From: a bacterium
Lineage (GTDB): Bacteria; Planctomycetota; Phycisphaerae; Phycisphaerales; UBA1924
Reading direction: 5' to 3'
Length of the DNA stretch: 5,463 nucleotides
Assembly: GCA_002401225.1 (NCBI GenBank)
Contig: NVSM01000038.1
Span: forward strand, 17,037-22,499
In this document: positions 1 to 4,423 of the stretch, in pieces
Position numbering within the stretch: the first letter of the stretch is position 1
How the letters are laid out: the number at the start of each line of letters is the position of its first letter
Made by a program: the position numbers and the translations under genes
The notes under the pieces: generated by a model
Database searches by the model: none
What the model was told of the DNA's origin: nothing
What the model saw: only the letters and a program-made list of their open reading frames with translations

Positions 1-693
1 TCGTGCAGCATCAAGCTCGATCTGCGATTGTTCAAACGCAACCTCAGCCCGAAGCTGATCAGGATAAGTCGCCACCCCCGCCTGAACCTTCGCCCGCGCA
101 GCATCAAGAAGCTGCGTCGACAACACACTAAGCTCTTCGCGCATCGTCAACACTTCCTGCGCCAACACACCCGCGTAATACGCCTGCGTCACACGCCCAG
201 CCACCACAAACTCTTGGGCAACAAACGCCGCCCGTGCAGCGAGCCGATCAGACTCGGCAACATCGCGTGCCCGTTCGAGCTTGCCTCCAAGCACGATCTC
301 TTGCTCAATAACATACGCCTGCTCGCCCCCGCTCCCGTCATCCGCCCCAAGCCCCTCGGCTTCAAAGCTCAACGACGGATTCGGATACAGCCCCGCCTGA
401 ACGACACGCCCAGAAGCGGCGTCAATCCGATATCCCGCAACCCGCAAACTCGGATTGTGATCGATCGCAATGCGAATTGCATCCTCAAGACGCAACGCAT
501 CAAGCGTTTCCAAATCCAACTTGGGCTGCGCCCCAACAACACACTGTCCATCTGAAGCAAGCCGATCATGCTCACTGTATCGCTCTTGAATCGATCGGTA
601 CGATGGATCATCCCAACGCCTATCGAGCGGGCCAGCGCACCCCGACATCAAAGCTACACCGATGGCAGCTGAAAAAAATATTCTCGTATTCAT
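1..693 (-). CDS. TolC/CusC-CzcC-type outer-membrane efflux lipoprotein, C-terminus beyond window
   Basis: Outer-membrane channel component expected to work with a periplasmic adaptor and an inner-membrane RND pump. I translated the minus strand from the ATG at 693-691; the frame stays open for 231 codons to base 1, so the C-terminal half is outside the window (the family is usually about 400-480 aa). The N-terminus is a lipoprotein signal: basic MNTR, a hydrophobic run, then MSGC with the probable lipidated Cys19. Residues 67-83 (LRLEDAIRIAIDHNPSL), 101-110 (GLYPNPSLSF) and 130-140 (EQEIVLGGKLE) are typical of the OEP family, especially its metal-efflux CusC/CzcC branch. Residues 142-231 are long amphipathic helix with GVATYPDQLRAEV, the usual helical-hairpin pattern. 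AGGAT lies about six bases before the ATG as ribosome binding site. It starts 75 bp after the Cys-rich secreted protein gene and is probably in the same operon. Family call is firm; metal specificity is inference. Confidence 0.9.
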   Translation of the reverse strand, partial: MNTRIFFSAAIGVALMSGCAGPLDRRWDDPSYRSIQERYSEHDRLASDGQCVVGAQPKLDLETLDALRLEDAIRIAIDHNPSLRVAGYRIDAASGRVVQAGLYPNPSLSFEAEGLGADDGSGGEQAYVIEQEIVLGGKLERARDVAESDRLAARAAFVAQEFVVAGRVTQAYYAGVLAQEVLTMREELSVLSTQLLDAARAKVQAGVATYPDQLRAEVAFEQSQIELDAAR

Positions 694-768
694 GTTGAAT
701 CCTGTAAAATAGACATCAAAAAACCGTGCCATCAATCGGCACCGAAATCTCAGTATCTTCTTACAGAA

Positions 769-1218
769 TCATAAAACCAGAACGGTCGCACGCATCGATC
801 GACGCTCTTCGCTCTGGTCAAAATCAACCGCGTCTTCATAGACACAGGCAAACATCTCGGCCGGCTGCGTCAACGCACACCACTCAAGAGCCGTAGGCAC
901 ACAGATCGGCACCCAACTCACATGCGCCAAAGCACCCGCTCTGCGCACATTCGAAAGCGAGACAACCTGCCCATACAACTCATCAACACAAGGCATCTGC
1001 GAACAAACACTCGACAGGGCATTTGATGACTGATTCACAATCTGATTGCAACCATCGTCACCATCGCCGCCACACGATCCTTCGCTGACTAACTCAATAT
1101 GGGTCGAGCCATTGTCATCATGGCACACCACCACCCGACCATGCCCAATAACCACCACCATCATCTGAGCGATGATCAGCAGCCAAGCAAAAACAGAATG
1201 TCGAATCGGGGCGTTCAT
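769..1218 (-). CDS. Secreted Cys-rich small protein of a metal-efflux operon (hypothetical)
   Basis: 149-aa protein with a short basic N-terminus (MNAPIRH) and a hydrophobic stretch at residues 9-24, so a signal peptide or membrane anchor; the rest would be periplasmic. It has eight cysteines (32, 49, 57, 72, 77, 106, 114, 125) and an acidic Gly/Asp-rich segment around residues 50-56. The order VVVCHDDNGSTHIEL, a Cys cluster, PCVDELYG, then a C-terminal SMRATVLVL strand recalls, from memory, an unnamed family encoded just before CusC/CzcC genes in many metal-resistance operons (those often read VVCxxxDGHVxxE and end in RTVVLLI). Metal binding or sensing in the periplasm is a reasonable guess but not shown. 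The gene immediately precedes the TolC-type gene on the same strand (75-bp gap). No clear Shine-Dalgarno precedes the chosen ATG, and no alternative ATG would keep the whole signal sequence. Confidence 0.75.
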   Translation of the reverse strand: MNAPIRHSVFAWLLIIAQMMVVVIGHGRVVVCHDDNGSTHIELVSEGSCGGDGDDGCNQIVNQSSNALSSVCSQMPCVDELYGQVVSLSNVRRAGALAHVSWVPICVPTALEWCALTQPAEMFACVYEDAVDFDQSEERRSMRATVLVL

Positions 1219-1275
1219 GTCTGATCAGAGTCTAGACACACATCTACCCAAGAAAATCACCAAAGCACCAATTGA

Positions 1276-1303
1276 CACAGAGCCCGAAAAATCGGGCTCT
1301 GTG
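1276..1303. repeat. Perfect 12-bp inverted repeat with AAAA loop (hairpin)
   Basis: CACAGAGCCCGA (1276-1287), loop AAAA (1288-1291), TCGGGCTCTGTG (1292-1303): all twelve positions pair. It is the strongest hairpin in the window. It lies 58 bp before the ATG of the Cys-rich protein gene and 139 bp after the stop of the coiled-coil gene. There is no T-run directly after it on either strand, so it is not a classical intrinsic terminator. A terminator, a leader-RNA structure or a protein-binding site are all possible. Confidence 0.8.
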
Positions 1304-1319
1304 AGCATGCAATCCGGTA

Positions 1320-1371
1320 GATCGATCAGTGTTGATTCAATGACGGAGGACATCATCGATGATCGATCAGT
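1320..1371. repeat. Direct repeat GATCGATCAGT with overlapping palindromes
   Basis: GATCGATCAGT occurs at 1320-1330 and again at 1361-1371, start to start 41 bp, close to four helical turns. The second copy overlaps the perfect palindromes ATCATCGATGAT (1352-1363) and TGATCGATCA (1360-1369). The arrangement, upstream of a probable metal-efflux operon, would suit an operator, but CGATCG-type words are frequent in this DNA, so chance or a sequence bias is possible. Confidence 0.4.
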
Positions 1372-1442
1372 TGTCGTGAGTCGTATTCACTACCAGGTAC
1401 CCACCCGGCGTCGGATCGCGTCTTTTATTAAGTATGCTGGGT

Positions 1443-1709
1443 TTAGTCTGCACCCTCAGCGTTATCGAGCATATTGCGGAGGTACTTGTTCTCGCGGCGA
1501 GTCGCTTCAAGATCGAATACAAGGTACTTCACACTCAAACGAAGATGATCGAGCGAATCCTGAAGCTCAACAATCGTCTTTTTCATACGCTGATGGCGGG
1601 TATTGGTTTCAGTTGCCAGTTGAGCAAGCTTAGGGCGATCTGATTCTGGGAGGGTTTCGATCTGCTCGAGGAGATTGGCGAGGCGTGCTTGGAAGTCGTT
1701 TTCTTTCAT
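1443..1709 (-). CDS. Small coiled-coil protein, conserved planctomycetal type, unknown function
   Basis: 88-aa soluble protein with no signal peptide or membrane segment. It is almost entirely helical and charged: residues 1-40 form one helix pair interrupted by ETLPESDRPK, and residues about 41-82 form a long heptad-like helix ending KYLVFDLEATRRENKYLR. That last motif is one I recall from small conserved hypothetical proteins of Planctomycetota; I do not know their function and could not search. The start at 1709 is chosen because AAGGGA lies about eight bases upstream; the frame stays open further upstream, but that stretch (1710-1961) is shared with a better small ORF and lacks coding character in this frame. 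A coiled-coil partner or regulator role is speculation. It lies 255 bp downstream of the DUF3553 gene on the same strand. Confidence 0.8.
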   Translation of the reverse strand: MKENDFQARLANLLEQIETLPESDRPKLAQLATETNTRHQRMKKTIVELQDSLDHLRLSVKYLVFDLEATRRENKYLRNMLDNAEGAD

Positions 1710-1964
1710 GGCTGATTCCCTTTTCTTTTCAGATTTGGTTTCGTGTCTCAGTATGTCGCAGGTTTGTCCTGCCATGCCAAGAGGTGTTGCACACCAAGGG
1801 CCAACGCCCTGTGCCAATCGCTCGAAAATGAGCGCACAAAGACCAAAGCCCGGTAAAAGCCCCATCCGTAGGGTCCAAGCAGTCCGTTTGAGACATCCAT
1901 GAAGTTTTCGATGCTCCCCGATCCTTCGAGGTGCGTGTCCGGCTGTGCCGGATGTTGCCAAAGC
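1710..1964. other. Spacer with hairpin cluster between DUF3553 and coiled-coil genes
   Basis: 255 bp without a confident gene. It contains three consecutive short hairpins: GGTGT-TGC-ACACC (1783-1795), AGGGC-CAAC-GCCCT (1797-1810) and CGCTC-GAAAAT-GAGCG (1819-1834, with outer TGTG/CACA pairing at 1810-1813 and 1835-1838). A fourth, TCCGGC-TGT-GCCGGA (1938-1952), sits 12 bp beyond the DUF3553 stop. None has a T-tract. The first three would fall in the 5' leader of the coiled-coil mRNA if that gene is transcribed from further upstream. A 50-codon minus-strand ORF overlaps them and is listed separately. Confidence 0.5.
1748..1900 (-). CDS. Possible 50-aa ORF of unknown function
   Basis: Minus-strand ORF beginning MDVSNGLLGPYGWGFYR and ending AWQDKPATY. 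It has a mildly GC-rich third codon position like the neighbouring genes and an aromatic, amphipathic composition (four Trp, three Tyr, four Phe) that looks less random than the overlapping frames. Against it: the closest Shine-Dalgarno-like element (GGGGAG) is about 13 bases from the ATG, the frame is open upstream as well, it overlaps the hairpins in this spacer, and I recognise no family. It could be a real small protein, the remnant of a gene, or part of a dispersed intergenic repeat. Confidence 0.2.
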   Translation of the reverse strand: MDVSNGLLGPYGWGFYRALVFVRSFSSDWHRALALGVQHLLAWQDKPATY

Positions 1965-2588
1965 TCAACGCCTGCGGTGCAGTTTCTGCAACGCCAGCTT
2001 CGCTGCTGGCGGGGCATTCTCTCGAATCCGCACCAGCTCTTCGACGGGGACAGTATTGGCGTCCTTGACCACCTTGCCAAGGTGTGAACGCAGATTCATT
2101 TCGAACATCCGATAAAAATCCTCTAATTCGTGCCGATTGAACCTTCCCATAGGATCAGCGAGTCCACATTGGGCTGCAGCCCAATCAATCAGCGAGCCGC
2201 CGGTGCTGGTAAACCTATAGAGGCTCAAGGTCGCTTCAAGCCTTTGGGCCGGCGAAGCGAACGGATCACGGGCGTTTTCGGGCATCTGCGTCATGATATC
2301 GAGGATCTCTCGATGCCCCGCACTGGCAATAGGCAACGGGGCATGATGCTCTTCAATCATGGGTTTGATCGCATCAGCAACCTCAGAAGCGAGTTTGATC
2401 AGGGCGTAGGCGGTAGAAATCGTCTTGAGCCCCGCCCGATCGAACCGGATCGTCAGCCTTTGGCAGGTCTTACCCTCATGCTTAAACGCCGACGCAGCAG
2501 AAATGGCCCCAGAGCCCCATTCGGGCTTACCAGCATGAATAACTCGATCGCCGAGAGTAAAGAGTGATGAAGAAACTGGTGTAGCCAT
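1965..2588 (-). CDS. DUF3553-domain protein with helical C-terminal region
   Basis: 207-aa cytoplasmic-looking protein. Residues about 12-58 (LGDRVIHAGKPEWGSGAIS ... FDRAGLKTIS) match the DUF3553 pattern: a small beta-rich module with a GDxVxHxxxPEWGxG core, otherwise familiar as an appendage of some UvrD/PcrA-type helicases. Residues about 65-207 are mostly helical and unknown to me, with a Trp/Cys segment DWAAAQCGLADPMGRFNRHE (135-154) and a basic tail ending HRRR. I chose the ATG at 2588 because the domain starts soon after it; an ATG at 2630 would add 14 residues but has GGGAG only three bases upstream. A weak GAG nine bases before 2588 may serve. The gene is divergent from rpoZ. A role in nucleic-acid or transcription processes is only suggested by the domain and neighbour. 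Confidence 0.8.
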   Translation of the reverse strand: MATPVSSSLFTLGDRVIHAGKPEWGSGAISAASAFKHEGKTCQRLTIRFDRAGLKTISTAYALIKLASEVADAIKPMIEEHHAPLPIASAGHREILDIMTQMPENARDPFASPAQRLEATLSLYRFTSTGGSLIDWAAAQCGLADPMGRFNRHELEDFYRMFEMNLRSHLGKVVKDANTVPVEELVRIRENAPPAAKLALQKLHRRR

Positions 2589-2752
2589 AGAATATTGCTC
2601 ATATGAATAGGAAAAATCCAGTCTCAGCATAGGCTCCCACTGGTCTCAAACCCGGTTCAGGCCTAGACTTGTCGCCACAGAAAACACGCCGCACCCGGTG
2701 TAGGTACGCGCATGACCCAAGTAAACTGTGGCCCTCAAAGTAAGGATATCAG
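2589..2752. promoter_or_regulatory. Divergent intergenic region between DUF3553 gene and rpoZ
   Basis: 164 bp separating two genes transcribed away from each other, so it should contain both promoters. I looked for sigma-70-like hexamers and found no pair with acceptable spacing in either direction (TTGTCG at 2669 has no matching -10 at about 17 bp). AAGGA at 2742-2746, six bases before the rpoZ ATG, is the only clear signal and is its ribosome binding site. Confidence 0.5.
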
Positions 2753-2983
2753 ATGATCGAAGCCTTGAAGAGTGATGAAATCGTCGAAAAAATCGGTGGC
2801 AAGTTCAAGCTCTGTGCGCTCATTCAGCGTCGGCTCGTGCAACTTATGGACGGCGCACGCCCATTGGTTGCCCGCGATGGGCGGACCGATCTCGAGATCG
2901 TCGTCGAAGAAATCATGCAAGACAAAATCACACTCGAGTTCATCGACAACGCACCGATCCCTCAAGAAGAAGCACTGCTCTAA
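2753..2983 (+). CDS. rpoZ: DNA-directed RNA polymerase omega subunit
   Basis: 76-aa protein of the right size for a short omega subunit, which binds the C-terminal end of beta-prime and helps assemble RNA polymerase in the cytoplasm. The core reads VEKIGGKFKLCALIQRRLVQL (residues 11-31), then MDGARPLV (32-39) and DLEIVVEEIMQDKITLE (46-62). This corresponds to the family's N-terminal helices, where other omegas have a variant of NRFxLvxxAxxRaxQL, the GARPLV turn, and a helix ending in an ExxxGKI-like motif (here EIMQDKI). AAGGA six bases before the ATG supports the start. coaC follows 34 bp downstream on the same strand, an order (rpoZ then coaBC) seen in many bacteria, so the two probably share a transcript. 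The call rests on motif resemblance and context. Confidence 0.88.
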   Translation: MIEALKSDEIVEKIGGKFKLCALIQRRLVQLMDGARPLVARDGRTDLEIVVEEIMQDKITLEFIDNAPIPQEEALL

Positions 2984-3017
2984 CCCAGCACTTCTATTTC
3001 GATCGAGCTGAACACTC

Positions 3018-3659
3018 ATGACTGATACAACACAACAAGGTTCAAGCGGTGCTTCTGGGCAAGACTCAGCGAGCGATTGGCTTGATCCTTCTTTCTTGCG
3101 CACACACTTCAATAACAAATCAATCCTCCTCGCCATCACCGGCGGCATCGCTGTCTACAAAACATGCACCATCGTCTCTCGGCTCGCACAAGCAGGCGCA
3201 CAAGTCACCGTCGCCATGACCCCCGCTGCCACCGAGTTCGTATCCCCCACGACCTTCCAAGCCTTATCTGGCAACCCGGTCTACACCTCATCGTGGGAAC
3301 ATATCGAATCGCAAGATCCTCAACACATCGCACTCGCCGATCGATGCGATGCAGCTCTTGTTGCACCATGCACAATGAACACCCTCGCCAACCTCGTCCA
3401 TGGCCAGACCAATGATGTAGTGACTTTGATCTTGAGCGCAATCAACAAACAGAAAACCCCCGTGCTTCTTGCTCCGGCAATGAACGACACCATGTGGAAT
3501 CAGCCAAGCACCCAGCGGAATGTACAACTGGCGATTGATGACGGGTTCACCCTCGTTGGCCCAGGCGTTGGCTGGCAGGCCTGTCGACATTCTGGGACAG
3601 GCCGAATGAGCGAGCCTCAAGTCTGCATCGAGGCAATCGCCCACGCCCTCGGATCTTGA
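3018..3659 (+). CDS. coaC: Phosphopantothenoylcysteine decarboxylase (stand-alone CoaC flavoprotein)
   Basis: Catalyses FMN-dependent decarboxylation of 4'-phosphopantothenoylcysteine to 4'-phosphopantetheine in coenzyme A synthesis. The 213-aa sequence is the HFCD flavoprotein domain alone: ITGGIAVYK (40-48), VAMTPAATEFV (65-75), HIALADRCDAALVAP (103-117) with the catalytic-type His103, the TMNTLANLVHGQTND stretch (119-133), PAMNDTMW (153-160) with the conserved Asn of the PxMNxxMW motif, and QACRHSGTGRMSEP (187-200) with the clamp Cys189. In most bacteria this domain is fused to the synthetase CoaB; here the protein stops right after the clamp motif and no CoaB follows in the window. The first ~30 residues are a low-complexity Ser/Gly/Gln-rich extension, but no later Met could start the domain. 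The ribosome binding site is weak (GAG about 11 bases upstream). Probably co-transcribed with rpoZ. Confidence 0.93.
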   Translation: MTDTTQQGSSGASGQDSASDWLDPSFLRTHFNNKSILLAITGGIAVYKTCTIVSRLAQAGAQVTVAMTPAATEFVSPTTFQALSGNPVYTSSWEHIESQDPQHIALADRCDAALVAPCTMNTLANLVHGQTNDVVTLILSAINKQKTPVLLAPAMNDTMWNQPSTQRNVQLAIDDGFTLVGPGVGWQACRHSGTGRMSEPQVCIEAIAHALGS

Positions 3660-3667
3660 CCTAACCC

Positions 3668-3714
3668 TTGATTGCCCCGGGCCTTGATTGTTTTGAGCCT
3701 GATTGCTTTGAGCT
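3668..3714. repeat. Three tandem imperfect 15-16-bp repeats
   Basis: TTGATTGCCCCGGGCC (3668-3683), TTGATTGTTTTGAGCC (3684-3699) and TGATTGCTTTGAGCT (3700-3714) lie head to tail just after the coaC stop. A more diverged version (TTGG ... TTTAAGCC) follows at 3715-3736. The second and third copies differ at only two positions over the shared 15 bases. Function unknown; replication slippage in non-coding DNA would explain it. Confidence 0.65.
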
Positions 3715-3724
3715 TGGATTCGAG

Positions 3725-3753
3725 TTGGTTTAAGCCAAGAGCGCGTCTAAACT
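3725..3753 (+). promoter_or_regulatory. Candidate promoter for tRNA-Ser
   Basis: TTGGTT (3725-3730), a 17-base spacer, then TAAACT (3748-3753). The fit to the sigma-70 consensus is partial but the spacing is ideal, and transcription would begin about 40 bases before the mature tRNA. Not tested against background. Confidence 0.35.
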
Positions 3754-3802
3754 CCCTGCTCAACCCGATCGGCGTGTACCCATGCTGATCAATATCTTAT
3801 TT

Positions 3803-3889
3803 GGAGAGATGGCTGAGCGGTTGAAGGCGCACGATTGGAATTCGTGTGGGGGAGCAATCCCCTCGGGGGTTCGAATCCCCCTCTCTCCG
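3803..3889 (+). tRNA. tRNA-Ser, anticodon GGA
   Basis: A complete class II tRNA cloverleaf of 87 bases can be drawn. The acceptor stem GGAGAGA (3803-3809) pairs with TCTCTCC (3882-3888), followed by discriminator G3889. The D-arm contains GCTGAGCGGTTGAAGGC. The anticodon stem CACGA/TCGTG encloses loop TTGGAAT, placing GGA at 3837-3839 to read UCC and UCU. A long variable arm pairs GGGG with CCCC, and the T-arm is GGGGG-TTCGAAT-CCCCC. The long variable arm, anticodon and discriminator G all fit serine. CCA is not encoded; TTA follows, so the tail must be added after transcription. Confidence 0.97.
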
Positions 3890-3906
3890 TTATCTGAAAA
3901 GGTATA

Positions 3907-3946
3907 CGAAACGGCGTCCATCAAAGGGCGTCGTTTCGGCCGTTTT
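3907..3946 (+). terminator. Terminator-like hairpin after tRNA-Ser
   Basis: CGAAACGGCG (3907-3916) pairs with CGTCGTTTCG (3929-3938), nine Watson-Crick pairs and one G-U. The stem can continue inward with U-G and two C-G pairs, leaving the six-base loop ATCAAA (3920-3925). TTTT follows at 3943-3946, four bases after the stem, so the U-tract is short and slightly displaced. Its place 17 bp after the tRNA supports a terminator role. Confidence 0.5.
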
Positions 3947-4051
3947 GGAGCGAGCTAGGCGGTTCGGAGCGTCTCTGTTGATTCCAACTCTGTCCGAGAT
4001 CAGTACAAGTAAGCCCAATTCTCGCAATCGTCTCTTTGGGCGATTGGAGGG

Positions 4052-4249
4052 GTGTCTTTTCGATGGCTTTGGGGTTGGGGATCAGGCCGAGGCCGTGGCG
4101 GCTCCACAACATACGAATACTATGCAAATGCTATGGTTACGATCTGCCAGAGAGAGATTGAAGGGGTTGTCAAGATTTACGCGGACGGGAAGACCTTCTT
4201 CAAGGAAGTAAACTCGGGAACGCTTGGTCTAACAACCACCAGCATCTGA
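4052..4249 (+). pseudogene. Fragment resembling phage/GTA tail tip protein (prophage relic)
   Basis: An open frame of 65 codons (GTG at 4052 to TGA at 4249) reads a Gly-rich stretch GWGSGRGRGGSTT (8-20), then YEYYANAMVTICQREIEG (21-38), then VVKIYADGK (39-47). From memory, large tail proteins of the TipJ / gene-transfer-agent host-specificity type have the same order: a Gly-rich linker, TTYxYxANxAVxxCEGxI, a short gap, then RIWADGK. The match is ungapped through about 30 residues. Those proteins are many hundreds of residues long; here resemblance fades before residue 8 and after about residue 50, and a stop follows. There is no Shine-Dalgarno at the GTG, and upstream in-frame stops occur at 3956 and 4010. 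I read it as a decayed fragment left by a phage or GTA-like element near tRNA-Ser. A real small protein is less likely. Confidence 0.5.
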
Positions 4250-4423
4250 AACTCGAATCGCCTCACACGATTTCCAATTCATAAGAGACCTGCCCCACAG
4301 ACCACTGACGGGACACAGGAACGCTACTGCCCTAACATAGGGAGTAGTACAACAATGGTGGCAGATCAGGTCGAGTCTCGATGATCGCTCGTATTGTAAA
4401 TCAAAACGATGTAAAAAAAGAAG

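Larger units (their letters stand above)
1219..1442. other. Intergenic spacer upstream of the efflux-type genes
   Basis: 224 bp between the coiled-coil gene and the Cys-rich protein gene, both on the minus strand. It should hold the promoter for the efflux operon and any 3' end of the coiled-coil transcript. It contains a perfect 12-bp hairpin (1276-1303) and a cluster of GATCGATC repeats and palindromes (1320-1371), listed separately. I could not pick out a convincing -35/-10 pair. A plus-strand reading frame crosses it but runs antisense through both neighbouring genes, so I do not call it. Confidence 0.6.
3660..3802. other. Spacer between coaC and tRNA-Ser
   Basis: 143 bp with no gene. 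It begins with short tandem imperfect repeats (3668-3714), followed by a possible tRNA promoter (3725-3753). A weak CTTGG/CCAAG pairing is present, but there is no convincing terminator for coaC. Confidence 0.5.
3890..4423. other. 534-bp region without an intact gene between tRNA-Ser and the sigma factor gene
   Basis: Contents in order: a terminator-like hairpin (3907-3946), about 100 bp in which I see nothing, a reading frame with a phage-tail-protein-like segment (4052-4249), then about 170 bp upstream of the sigma factor gene. The last part has a bulged hairpin, TACT-(G)-CCCT / AGGG-AGTA (4325-4346, loop AACAT), and the second copy of a GGAACGCT...CTAACA motif. I searched by eye for a second copy of the tRNA 3' end that would mark a phage attachment site and found none. 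Confidence 0.6.

Noticed and set aside
28..555. Long plus-strand open frame (175 codons) over the TolC-type gene
   Set aside because: It is antisense to a frame with a lipobox and clear OEP motifs; its product is Arg/His/Pro-rich with no family resemblance.
1276..1303. Calling the 12-bp hairpin an intrinsic terminator
   Set aside because: No T-tract follows the stem on either strand, so it is listed as an inverted repeat only.
1172..1633. Plus-strand open frame of 153 codons
   Set aside because: It overlaps the Cys-rich gene start, the intergenic hairpin and most of the coiled-coil gene on the opposite strand; composition changes along it and no domain is visible.
1992..2011. Hairpin CGCCAGC-TTCGCT-GCTGGCG as a terminator
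   Set aside because: It lies inside the DUF3553 coding sequence in an Ala-rich stretch and has no T-run; coding constraint explains it.
2589..2630. Longer start (ATG at 2630) for the DUF3553 protein
   Set aside because: It adds 14 residues of no family character and its GGGAG is only three bases from the ATG; the ATG at 2588 fits the domain boundary better.
2735..3148. Minus-strand open frame covering rpoZ and the start of coaC
   Set aside because: It is antisense to two genes with recognisable families and good context.
3846..4211. Plus-strand open frame starting inside tRNA-Ser
   Set aside because: It begins within the tRNA variable arm, has no ribosome binding site and reads a different frame from the tail-protein-like segment.
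3803..4423. An att duplication of the tRNA-Ser 3' end marking an integrated element
   Set aside because: Only a seven-base match (TCGAATC near 4254) to the T-loop region was found, which is too short to support an attachment site.
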